Program-made: the position numbers and the translations under genes
Part shown: piece after piece, positions 21,367 to 32,840 of the stretch
Numbering within the stretch: position 1 is the first letter of the stretch
Layout of the letters: each line of letters begins with the position of its first letter
Source: Blasia pusilla
Taxonomy: Eukaryota > Marchantiophyta > Marchantiopsida > Blasiales
NCBI GenBank assembly: GCA_050084515.1
Contig: CM114271.1
Location: 40,176,001 to 40,240,000 of the forward strand
Length of the DNA stretch: 64,000 bases
Direction: 5' to 3'
The notes under the pieces: model-generated
Seen by the model: only the letters and a program-made list of their open reading frames with translations
Database searches by the model: none
What the model was told of the DNA's origin: nothing

Positions 21367-24289
21367 AGGTATAGGATGGAAATATGGGCCATACTTTGAG
21401 CCACGCTAGCTAGTCACCAAAATAACTGCAAGTCCGAGTAGACATAAAGAGCCAGTTGCGAGGGCTTTGCTGGTGATCGGGTGCGGAAGAAGCCATTATG
21501 GCTCCAAGGAGACATGGCAAGTGGTGAGCATGGTCACACAGGGCGGCGCACTTGCTAGCAAATGGAACTACTAAGCCAGAGATGGAGAGAGCTGAAAGGA
21601 GTTCATGACAAAGGGCGCGCATGAGGAGGTCCTTGGGGGAGGGTGCAAAGCAAGGAAGGAGCCAGGTAGGGGTTTCTCATAGGGAGGTGAGGCAGAAGTT
21701 TCATTTTACAACCCTCATAACTAAATGAGTGCCTAGCAAAATATCATAACTCTAGTTCGCTCACTCTAGGATGATTTGCGCATTGGTGAGGTCTCTTGGT
21801 AGAGACGCAAGAGACACAAGAGATGAGAAGCGAACAAGGTTGAGAATTTCATGTGTGTTTATGGTCTTGACTAGGAAACGTGAACCAAGGCTTGAGAGGA
21901 GTCGAGTCTAGGAAGAGTGGTTTCCAAAGTGGTGAGAACCGGATTTGGAACATGACCAATATGTGGGGTTTTGACTATATTTTGGACCATAACTTTTAGT
22001 CTTGAGATGCATTTGGGATAAATAATGTGGCATTGGAAGGCTAATGCAAATCGAATTTCAATGCTCTAAAGATCTCAGAAAACACACGAGCAAAGGATGA
22101 GAAACTTCCCAAAAACCACTTTACACAACTTCCCGTAAAGTTGTTTTTGGGAAGTTTTTCATCCTTTGGTACCCAACTTGTGTACCACAAGTTGGGTATG
22201 TTGTGGGCCAAAAATAGGGGTTCGAACGTCTTTTCCCAAAGGATAGGGGAGGGGGAAGAAGCCTAGAAGTACTAGTAAGGGGGAAGGTCTCAAAGACTGC
22301 TTGGGACTCAAACCCCACTTTGGAGCACCGCAAGGAGCCCAAGGGCACGGAATGGATCAAGAGCTTGGCGTTGGGACTCGAAACCCAAACCAAGTCCAAT
22401 AGAGTAGATTTTAGAGGTCCCCATTGGATTCCAACTCACGATTCATTTAGTTTGGTCTCAATTTGGGGCTCATGCAATGTTCATTAGATAGTTGGGATCG
22501 CTAGGCGTGCGAATGTCGTTTTAGGTGGTTGGACTAACCAAAAAGTGTGTCCCAAGTCTCAAAAGAGTTGCTCGTGTTGGGAAGTGAGGAACTAGGAAGA
22601 TTGAGCTCAATGAGGTGCCGAGTTGAGAATTCAGTGAGTTGGAAGGTTGATTGACTCAGACCTGACTAATGTAAGTGTGTTTGGGTGCAGATCAGAAGTG
22701 AGAGCATGTCCTACTGAACGTACGCTTCCGCAACACGAAAGATTGATGTTCAAAAGGAGTAGGTGCACAATATTTCAGTTTGGTCTAAGGAACGAGGACG
22801 GGGTTATAGGTATAAAGGAGCTATGGAGAGACGTATACACGGGCTTGTAAGGGCTACACGTAGGGACGGGGGGAGCCACTAAAGCTCCAAGGAACTATGG
22901 AGTTACAAAGGTATCTATAGCTACATCTGGAGGAGAATGAACTGCGCAGGGCTAGGAATAGCCATGAGTTGAGTAGACGTCGGACGGGGGGACACCGACA
23001 TCATAGGGTGGCCAACCCACAAGCAGGTTTAGTTGGGGCTAAGTGCGGAGACAGTAGTCGGGCTGTGGGGACCCCTCTTGCATAGGGCACTTTGCATGTA
23101 CCAGTATGGACGCAAGGAGCCAAGCTACAGGGGCGGATTTGGGTAAGGAAAATCGAGGTCGAGCGGTGACTACGGTAGGGAGGCGGATGGGGTAGAGGCA
23201 ATGCATGGTTTGCCGCACTACCAGGTTAGAATGATGGACATGGTAAGCACGCTAACCGTGGTATGCGGCTATGAGGTTAAGCGGTTAAGCGGTTAAGATA
23301 GTTAGGCATTGGACGTGGTAGGTTGGATCGGAGGTAGTTGGTGATTGGAGAGCTACATGGTTGGTGGGAGTTGCAACTTTTTGGACAAGTAGGAGGTATT
23401 TTGTGACTTGGTATTATGGAGCGAGATTGTGATTACATTAGTGGCGAGATTTGCTAGCCATTTTGAGTCGTTGACAGAGACCCAATTTACTAGCACCATG
23501 CGGACTGGGAGCAGGATGGGTGATCCGCACCAAGGGTATGCTATGGAGTGCTAGAGGTGGAGACACATGCACCGCCACTAACAGGTAATCTACATCTGTT
23601 GACGGGAGGTTGGACGTGCTACTCGAGGAGATTTTCGTGCCATGGAGGTTGTTGCACCACATGGATCAATCAATGTTGACCATGGAGTAGAATGATGGCA
23701 GGGATGCCCATGTTACCCATCAAAGTCCTTTTTCCCGCACTTTTCTTTTGTCATTGAGGGTGTTGGGTATCATGTAGTAGCTTAGTCTAGATGGGTGTAG
23801 CAATGGTGACGAGTGTAGACTCCTTGCATGTGTCGCATATTTGTGGACATAGGGCGGTTTCTCGAGTAGGGGTAGTGTATATGACCCGAAAGAGTGCAAG
23901 TAGCTTAGGTGAGCTTGGTCAAGAGGCTCAGGGTGAGTCCGAGTCTTAAGTGTGCATGAGGTCGGATGTGCCATCACGGGATTATCATTAGCATAGGTGA
24001 GCTAGTGAGGAGTGTGGAAGACTCTCGTTGAGTTTGAGTGCTTGAGCGTGTGAGATAGGGTTGTCTTCATGGTGTTCTTCGAAGGTTTGGAAGAACGGGG
24101 TAGTTTGAGTAGTGGTAGTGGAGTAACACAAAGTGGAGTGAGTATCAAGGAATTTAGAGTGAGGAACCCTCCTCCCCGGCGGACTCCTGTCAATGGTTGG
24201 ATTGTCATCACTATACAACAAGTTTGGTGACAAGATTGTAGACGGAGATAGTGTTACGTGGGGGGAGATGGACAACATGAACCATTTGG
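21367..24289. other. Unassigned region before element B gag
   Basis: No motif-bearing frame. It probably includes the 5' part of element B, which continues plus-strand from here. Two strong adjacent hairpins lie at 22091-22197. Short frames on either strand lack family features. Confidence 0.35.
22091..22197. repeat. Two adjacent foldback hairpins
   Basis: Hairpin 1: arms 22091-22124 and 22135-22168, 34 bp with two mismatches and a 10-nt loop. Hairpin 2: arms 22171-22182 and 22186-22197, 12 bp perfect with loop TAC. They are separated by two bases. A similar hairpin pair is at 49661-49760. Confidence 0.85.
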
Positions 24290-25663
24290 GCATGTGTCAT
24301 TTCTTGAGTGTGGTAGACACCATAGATCTTGATGATTTCATCCAAGAGTTTGACACATGGTGCGACTTCTAGGAGATATAAGCCCCTATGCGGTTCAACC
24401 CTTTCATGGCATGGAAGGGTTTGTTCCAACATTTAGAGGATCCTCCGATGGATGAATACATGGAGTTAATTCCGATCTTTGTGCTTGGTAGAGATTGATG
24501 GCTAGAGGATGTATTGGGCTCTAAGCATCCACTAGTGGCCACAAGGCGTATGATGGGATAGTGAGAGGGGACTGGCCTACACCATCAACGCAGGGACTAG
24601 ATGGAGAGGATGGTTGTGAGGGTGGTGAGATGGCAAAGACCTCTGGATGGTGCTCTAGCACCAAATGGCTTTCCCAAGAGGGATTTCTCATGTTGGGCCA
24701 TAGGAGCATCTCTCTTGCTCGTGTGTGAGGTAGGAACTAGGGTGCTAACGTCTGGATTCCCTCATAGCAGAGGGTGGACAAGGCTCAATATGCCAATGTA
24801 GATTCAAGAGTGGAGTTTTAGGCCAAGTGTTCCGTTTTTACTCTTATTTTTGTTGTGGGTCTCGATCTATATGTGTCATTTTTTTTGGTTTATGGATGGA
24901 TCGACCCGTGCGTTGGGAAGATCGGTGTTATGTACCCATGCGGTGTCTAGATGTGACCAACAAAGTGGGTTGTGTAGCAATGTGTATGGAGACGACAATT
25001 AATCCTACATGTGCCTCCAACATGCACCAGTACCACGGGAAGGGGCTTGTGGGCTTAGAGAGCAGGGCGGGTATTGTGATACCATGAGGCAAAGACCCGT
25101 ATCAACATATATGGCCCTGTAGGGACCAAAAATGGATTGTTGGACATATGGTGGGCCCCATAGGTAAAGGGACTGCTTGCAGCATGGTAGAGGGCCTAGG
25201 GTACCTCCGTTTGTTCAGAAGCCACCTAGGATGGCCCCACCATGTTTACAGTGTGACCATTGTCACCAATATGGTCACGGTAGGAATAGGTGTTTTGATC
25301 TTTGCCAAGAGCTATGTCTAGAGGTAGACCAAGGGTGTGGGGGCGAGAGAGTTGGTGGAGATTGAGGATTTGAAGATTGTGGTAGTAGAGTTCCACCATC
25401 AATTAGAGAAGATGGAGGAAGCACCTGATACAGCGATTCTTACTCCTACTGATCAATTGGAGCAAAGGATTGCTGCCATGACGATGATGCAGCCACTGAT
25501 ACGTACGGAGCCGAGAGTAGCTAGTGTGGCTCTAGCCTCCACATTGTATCATGATATGGGGGAGGATTATACGGTCTTGAGGTTTATGTGCAATGTGGCT
25601 CAGGTGGAGGCTGCTGCGGTGGTGACTCAGGGTGCTACGAGAGTAATCGAGCCATCAAGATAG
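24290..25663 (+). pseudogene. Gypsy element B: gag relic
   Basis: Plus-strand pieces: DLDDFIQEFDTWCDF, a stop, then MAWKGLFQHLEDPPMDEYMEL near 24320-24470, matching element A gag. A canonical zinc knuckle C-D-H-C-H-Q-Y-G-H-G-R-N-R-C lies near 25250-25295. The C-terminal piece ends in MCNVAQVEAAAVVTQGATRV (about 25590-25650), matching element A. Stops split it throughout. Confidence 0.75.
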
Positions 25664-26350
25664 AGTGAGCCATGCTGACACCAAGTGTGGTGTTGTTGGA
25701 TAACCAAGCGGAAGTGTTTTTCTTGGTTAGTCCCATAGGTATAGTGTATCACCCATGGGGTATCCTACTTGATTCAAGAGCGTAACCCTTGACGTTTGGG
25801 AAGGTGGCGTGTTTGGCGTTGGGGTTACGCAAAGACGACATTAAGCCTTGTCCCTTTCAGATACAAACCTTTATTGGAGGCATGTCACCCACACAGTTCA
25901 TGACTTGATATGAGTTAGTTGTTAGACTCGCCAAAGCATGAGTGAGATAGTGCGAGGAGCGCACTCGGGCAATTACAACATCGGCAAAGTCCTATGATGG
26001 GTTGGCAAAGAGTACGATGTTATACCCCCTTGGTTTCATCCTTTTTTTCTAGGAGGAGAAAATTTCTTATCGATCAGGATGGTGATCAAGTGATGGACAG
26101 GTGAGCCATCTACCAATGCAGTTTGTAGGACGTAGTTGTGGTTGACCATGTTGGTAGCATTCACAGGTGGTGTCAGCTGACCATGAGAGTTATGGGAGGG
26201 GATCATCCATACGGAGGACATCCTAGTAGTGGATAGTCCCACAGAGAGACGTGCCATGGTGGATGTCTCTTCCCATGGTGCGGAGACTTCTTTACCGTTG
26301 TTGGGTACGAGCGCTGAGTTGCAAAGGAGTGCATACGAGCTCGTGAGGTA
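25664..26350 (+). pseudogene. Gypsy element B: aspartic protease relic
   Basis: SVVLLDNQAEVFFLVSPIG and LLDSRA-PLTFGKVACLALGL are followed by CPFQIQTFIGG, then SYDGLAKSTMLYPLGFI and EEKISYRSGW-SSDG, collinear with element A. Here the region corresponding to the atpA insertion is uninterrupted, which shows the ancestral arrangement. Confidence 0.7.
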
Positions 26351-26389
26351 GGCGTGCAGATGTGCTTGTGTCGTGAAGCAGATAGAGTC

Positions 26390-26770
26390 AGATGACGGTC
26401 ATGCTCTTGGACTGGAGACTTTGTATCTTTGGATATATACCATACCACACTTGTTGTGTGGCAGCGTTTGGAGGAGGGCGCAAGAGTGTTAGGTCACTTC
26501 GGAAAGGATGGACACACCGGGTAGTTGCAATGTTGCATGATGACATCTGGATGCATCGATATCTCTATGTGGAGATAGATGAGATGGATCCACAGATGAT
26601 GTTGCGGGGATGACGACACCAATGGTGCTAGACATGTAAAGAGTAGTAGATCATGTCAGGTAGATATGATGTCTGTTATCTAGAGTTGGAGGGACCCAAC
26701 TACCAGCTAGGAGGATTGTACAATTATCTATGGGGGATGCTCGCATTGTAGATAATCATTGAGTGCTCTC
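26390..26770 (+). pseudogene. Gypsy element B: start of the methyltransferase domain
   Basis: After the protease come IFGYIPYHTCCVAAFGGG, then MLHDDIWMHRYLYVEIDEMDPQ, matching the VRVQQYLYVEIDDIARR segment of the methyltransferase in element A. The catalytic PCQ part is not seen: homology fades before a miniature Helitron at 26876. This copy is on the plus strand and independent of element A. Confidence 0.6.
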
Positions 26771-26875
26771 AACACTAAATTTCACACTTATGGGAGGAAG
26801 AAATGTCGATATAAAGCTTTAGCTAGTCATATACAAATATAGGAGTATGTGTGGGCATAGGTTCCTCTGTATTAT

Positions 26876-27087
26876 TATTGGGGAGTGCACCTTGATTTTG
26901 CAGACTCCTCTCCTCTTAACACTTGGTATTTTCAACCAATGGGATCGCTCCCCTTTTGAACAAATGGGATCGCTCCCTTTCTGAATCAATAGCCTTGTTT
27001 CAAATCATTTTTAAATGAAACTTAAGAATTGTAAGAGTTAATTGTGGGAGGTAGTATAAACTCGTGCATTGCACAAGCTTACACTAG
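26876..27087 (+). mobile_element. Miniature Helitron
   Basis: 212 bp. It starts TCTGTATTATTATTGGGGAG and ends in a hairpin CTCGTGC-ATT-GCACAAG followed by CTTACACTAG and T. The inner box CAACCAATGGGATCGCTCC is shared with the copy at 58975. No coding capacity. The base before TC is C rather than A, so the left border may be altered. Confidence 0.75.
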
Positions 27088-27902
27088 TCTTACAAATGAA
27101 CGTAGTTGGCTGTAGAGAGAAAGACAATCAAGGATACGTACAACACTCATGCAAACGCCCTTGTAAAAGGCGTTCTCTACGTTTCTATCTCCAATACCAA
27201 CACATCATATTTACTTTGCATATTGCGTGCATGCTAATTTTCAACATCACCGTGGAAAATTATTAAATGAAAGAAATCAATTAATCTCATTTACAAGTGT
27301 TATATTTCATTCACAGCCTTGAAAGTGAAATATTACGTGGATATCCAAAGAGGGAGGGCATTAACAACCATAGTGAATGTAAATGGATTTTGAACCATTT
27401 TCTTGCAACTCTTAAGAGTTGCAAATTTACAACTAAATGAAGTTTTCATGCCACTTCCATTTGTATGAGTTTTCAAAATCATTACTTCAAACCTTTGTAG
27501 TCTTCATAAATAGTGGTAATGATCTCCCTTGAAATAAGTTTTCAAAGAAATTTTTTTTATTACACGTAGTTTTCAAAATATCTTATGGAAAATTTCACGA
27601 TCATGACTTTGTCATAAAAAATATTCAAAAAATCCTTCGAATAAAAATTTATTTTTGTCACCTTATTTTTCCATGGGAAATTTTACGATCATCACAATTT
27701 CTCAAGATGCTTCCTCAGGTAGATTTTGTGTTTCCTTTATATTATTGCTAAATGTCCCACTTCTTGAATTTCTTGAGCGGCTTTACAGAGCCAAAATTAT
27801 TAAGAGAGGATTTTTTCTTGATTTTAAAAAATGTCTTTCTTGACCCATGACATTTTCTTTCACAACACAAGAAAAAAAAAGTGTTGAGAAGTAGAATGTC
27901 TA
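27088..27902. other. No recognisable gene
   Basis: A/T-rich sequence between the miniature Helitron and the inverted repeat copy. Only short frames without motifs. Confidence 0.5.
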
Positions 27903-28183
27903 TGCACCATGGTTGGAAAAAATAGACAAGTTCGTCCCTAGGGCGGACATGGATTGCAAAAGGTGGGACACAAACTCATAACTCATGGTGAAAAATGAAA
28001 GAGCGCCAAACGGGGCAATAATGGGGAAAGGAAGTGAAGGTGGAGGAAGGGTAAAAAGGGCAAGTGCAGAACGTTGAGGCAAGTAGAGGGGTGAGAAAGA
28101 ATGGGAAGGTGGGACCCATATGGACAAGTCCTTCCACAGGATGGACATGCATGTTCAGGACGCAGACCTTGTCCACATGCAAC
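27903..28183 (-). repeat. Dispersed MITE-like repeat, copy 2
   Basis: Inverted relative of 811-1081. Read on the minus strand it gives CATGTGGACAAGGTCTGCGT, CTGTGGAAGGACTTGTCCAT and GGGTCCCACCTTCCCATTCT in the same order. Non-coding. Confidence 0.5.
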
Positions 28184-28901
28184 CTTCCTATACACTATGG
28201 TTATTCACTCTATAATACCTAGGGCTTAAATTTTGTAATTATTATTGTCTTTAATTTATTTCTACATGTATTTATGAATCTGATCTGTCATTTCCTACTT
28301 GCTCCAACATATAAAAATGCGCGATGGATGTTATACTTCTTTAGGATAAAATAATTATGGCCTCTTCAAGTAACTCTTGATTTTTTTTCTCCTCTTATAT
28401 ATTTTTATTATAGATTTTCCTTCCAATTTTCAAATTCCTCTCTTGTTGACGTGTGACATTTGTAACCACTCACATGTTGGCATGTGTCGTCAATAATTTA
28501 GAGTCAATTATGAGCCCAATCAAGTTAGGGGTCAGTTTAGAGTGAATGGGATAGCTTTGGGGTTTCTTAGGGGCACGGGGGTAGATTTGGGGTCAATTAC
28601 GAGGGCTAATGATGCATAGTTTGAATTACTCATATCCAGTACCCACGCATCACACGATTCCTACTGGTACAAGCTATCCACATGTGTAACTTCCATTCAT
28701 CACTAGTAAGTGCCCGTGTGATGCACGCGGGAAGTAAGGTAGTATAGAGTGAAGATACATTTTATCAAATTTATTTCATCTCAATATTTCTTTATATACT
28801 ACATTTCATGTGTAGTCACCTTCCTTATTTGAATGTTCATCCCTTCCAATGGTAATGTGGATGGAACTTCTCTTTCCTACTCTAGATAATGCTACATACA
28901 A

Positions 28902-30689
28902 TTAACCATGAGAAAATACATACGTAGGCAAGTAAATGCCAACCTTTTGCAAAGTTTGACTTTTCGACTTATTAATAGTCATTAAAAAAGCCGGTCTAAC
29001 AGGGAATTGAAACCTCCACAAATCAAATGGCAAACCAGAATCTGATACAATCAATGGAGTAGGTGGAAAAAAAATGCGATCTCCAATATTCTTCCCAGTG
29101 ATAATTTCAGCATCGATGCAATGTCTCATAGATCTACGAATCATCAATCTGGTCTCGTTTGCTTGTCCATGTGACCCATTCATGTTTCGTAAGAGTATGA
29201 TTGGTGCACCAATCTTCAAACACAAATGATGCGGAGGAAGTCTAGAAGGCAAGCATGTGTTTAAGAACTCAGTTTGGTAGATATGACTCATTCAGTATTT
29301 GGAATAGAGTCGACGATTACATAAATATGCTCCTGTACACAATATGTAATGAGTTAGTGAGAAAAGGAAATATTAGTATCCAAACTTCCAAAAAATATAT
29401 TGATAGAAGTACAAATGAGATAAGTCTAAAGGATTACCTCTCCGAGGAACCAAGACATAACGTCTGCATTTATGTCGTCAACATCTTTATTTCTTAGAGT
29501 CAAAATAGTTTTATCTCTTAAGAAATCAATGTCATGGAATCGGCTAAGAAAATTGCCATAGATCAAATCAATAAGATCACATATTTTGTTACTATTAGTA
29601 ACAATTTCAGATGGCAATCGTATAAAGTCTTATCCTAAATGAGGGTGTTAAAGTACACGACCCTCTCCCACTTCCAATAACCAATAAGCAAAAGCTTGTT
29701 GTTCATCATGCAAATGACCATCCAACCTTTGAACTCTCATGTTTATTTTCAACTTCATGACCCTTACATTAGACCAAAGAGATGATTTCTTTATGGTGGC
29801 TTGGATGATTTGCGGCCAATCCCCATGACGAACAACATGCAACACTTGACGAAAATCACCACCAAATACCATAAGTTTTCCACCATACGGTAATTATCGT
29901 AAATAATCCGAAACAACTCTCATGATATCCTGTAAGGTTTGATTCACGGCCTCAAAGGCATGACGATGAACCATAGGTGCCTTGTCCCATATAATGAGCA
30001 TCACCTCAAGGATTAAGTGCGCTCCATCACTATCGACCAATAAACTACCAACAAAAAGGGAAGAAAATTAAAAGCTAATTTTTTTTGAGTAATTAAAAAA
30101 ACTTTTGGAATATTAACAAAATTGAAGCTAATTAAGAAACTTATGGTACTAACTTGCAATTAGAGCTTTCATGAAGATTAATGGGGATCTTGAAGCGCGA
30201 ATGAGCAATACGTCCTCCGTCTGACAATAGGGCAACTATACTAGATGATGCTACAGCCAAAGTTATATCTCTAACTCTCCTTACACTTGCAAGAAGAAGA
30301 TTATATATATAAAAAAAAATTCCAGTTCCATCTGGACCATCGATGAGAAAAACTTTTGGAGATGGTGGAGCATTCGCACATATTTGATCAAGCTCATCAT
30401 GTATAACGTCCCATATCATGCGTTGTCCGTTGTTTAGACACGCTTCTCCCAATTGCACTTGCTCAAATAATTCTTCCATGTCATATGATAGCTCTTGTTC
30501 CTCCAAATATGAGTGTGAATGAAGGATTTCAAAATTAGCTTGGAGCATGTCTGGGAAGTCAGATAGTCTCTTTCCTTGATCTTGTAAATAATAATGGGCT
30601 CTCAATAATGCTGTACTAATGATAGCATCACCAACAGCAAGATTAGGAATTCTTATTTTCTGTAATGGAAGAGTTCCAAAAAAGGTCAA
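28902..30689 (-). pseudogene. Helitron Pif1-like helicase domain (broken)
   Basis: DNA helicase of the Helitron. Pieces in order: EACLNNGQRMIWDVI and a Walker A written GPDGTGIFF instead of GxGGTGKT (30141-30689); MVFGGDFRQVLHVV, the Walker B/motif III GGDFRQ block (29648-29872); and near the end QFPVRPAFLMTINKSKSQT (28902-29291), the motif V/VI region. Loss of the Lys in Walker A would remove ATP binding. Frames are interrupted between blocks. Confidence 0.9.
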
Positions 30690-30849
30690 AATTATGGTTA
30701 GTATGTTGGACTCTTAATATAAGGGAGATGGAAAACGTTACTACTATTAAGAATAACGTTTTTTTGTAAGAGTTATAGCATTGGATTCTTTCTTGACGTC
30801 GTTCATATAAGAGATCTTCAACCAACGGAACCAAGAATTGACTCCATGA

Positions 30850-31500
30850 TATTGCAGGTTGAGCAGGTGTGTTTTAAGCTAGAATAATTGCAAAGAGACG
30901 GCGTAGTGAAAAACCCGTACAGATTATGGAAGCTTCTTCAATGCAAGTAAACACCTCCCTATCATCCTCAAGAAGTCCTAATTGGATCGCAGCCTCCTTG
31001 AATGTTGGACATAATATCCCATGAACCGTTCTCAAGAATTCGTATGTAGTTGCTCCTCGAATATTATAGAGGAGTAATCTCAGCCAATGTCGTTCTCCTT
31101 CACCTATGACAAAGTGAGAAAAATGAGCTCATCTATCTATATATAAAAGAAAATGGGTGAGGCTGGTATATTAAAAAAAATGTATATAAAGAATTTTTAA
31201 GTTTTTACCTGGATGAGTAAGGTATAAGCGGCCAATGGGATGGCCACAATTATTGAATTTTTTCACCCTATGAATCCATCTCTTGTTACTCCAACGATAA
31301 TATGAAGGAAAATCTATATATAGATATTGTCGAGCAGTGGAGTCAAATAGATTGGGTGCAGACCATTGGGTAAGAGTTGTCTCTCTCTTTATTTGCAAAA
31401 TATTTTGAGGAGCGTCAACATCATTGAAGTAGAATATTTGTTGCTCCGGAAGATGAACTGCTAATCTCACGATACTTCGAAGTTCAACATGTAGAGAAAA
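30850..31500 (-). pseudogene. Helitron inter-domain region
   Basis: ARQYLYIDFPSYYRWSNKRW and NNCGHPIGRLYLTHPG (31171-31470) belong to the conserved linker between Rep and helicase of plant Helitrons (pattern FP-Y-W---W--R----IGR-Y). Neighbouring frames are broken. Confidence 0.75.
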
Positions 31501-31689
31501 TTTGAAGAGACACCACCATGCTTATGAACAAGATATATATCTGGAAAAATAAAAATTCCAAGTATTCAAATTAGGAGAATGAACATGATGGATAAGAAAT
31601 AGAATGGAATGCATCACATCAATGAAGTAGCGGAATCATACCTCAAATCAAGATATGATGTTGTCTCATCAATAACGTCAATTGCATTG

Positions 31690-32813
31690 GATGTATCTGT
31701 ATCCTTTGACAACTTAAATGACACCGCATCAGACGCCTTATACACCTATTTGTATAAGTACTTGACCGCAAAAACACTACTTGTGATTTCAAGATTAATG
31801 TGACAATTGAAGAGGGTGCATAACATAGGATTGTAGAGCACAACCCAACGATTATCCAATGAATGTTGGCTCTTAATTATTGCCCTCCCATTCTCCGATC
31901 TACAAAAACATAATAAAAAATCATGAATATGCTTTCCAATACTTCAATGACATCATATGTCTTACAATAATAAAGATAAGCCAAAATTAGAGGATCCTTA
32001 CCTACGATATATCGTATAGCCATCTTCCGTCTCTATAATGTTGGCCGCAAAAGCCTTAGGATAGCCTTTGGTGCACTTTTTGGTTTCCTTATCCATACAT
32101 AGTGCATTTGGATTTAATGGTCCACATGGCCCATGAACCATGCAATTAGTAACAGTAGAATACAACCTTGGATGGGTAGATTGATCAGGGATTTCTGGTG
32201 AAATAATATGATCATAATCATGAGTGGTACGTGGTTTATCCTCCCGTCCTAATATACTAAGAATGTGCACATGCGGCAAACCTCTTTTTTGGAATTCCAC
32301 CACATGGATGCATCCTGCAACTCGTCCCAATATGTGCTTCTTGATGATAAGCCTTAATAACTCTTTCCTTTTCTTCTAAAAAACCCGTACGACCAAATCT
32401 GATCGATCCGCAACTGATTGACCAGGTAATAAGGCTGATGTAATCTCCTCCCACTTTGGATTGCATGTCATAGTCAAAAAGTAGTCCGGCTTCCCCAAAT
32501 GTCTTACAAATGCCATTGCATCTTGATACAATTGATGCATGTGACGCGACCCTCCCGTGAAAGAAGAAGGTAATATAATGCGCCTCCCAACCCTCCGACT
32601 ATACACATCATGTCGATGCATGGCATCCTTTACACCTTGATATAATCTAGCCCTTAACTCCTTTTGATTCAAGCGAACCCATGATGATCGTTGCATCTTT
32701 ATAGTTGCATAGAGGTCAACCATATATTTTTGAGTAAGTCGACCAAACGGCAATAAGCGATTGTCATCTTCGCCTCCAATCTGCGTTTGAAGTCGAAAAC
32801 ATGCAAATTGCAA
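31690..32813 (-). pseudogene. Helitron Rep (HUH endonuclease) region
   Basis: LPSSFTGGSRHMHQLYQDAM and GKPDYFLTMTCNPKWEEI (32376-32813) are the Helitron-like N domain. EFQKRGLPHVHIL (31998-32330) holds the H-V-H metal motif of the HUH nuclease. Downstream on the minus strand near 31770, KYLYK is followed by TAG and VYK: the second of the two spaced tyrosines (YxxxY) expected there is replaced by a stop. Rep is thus inactivated at a catalytic position. Confidence 0.85.
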
Positions 32814-32840
32814 GGCCGTAACACTCTTTGTTTTTCTTTC

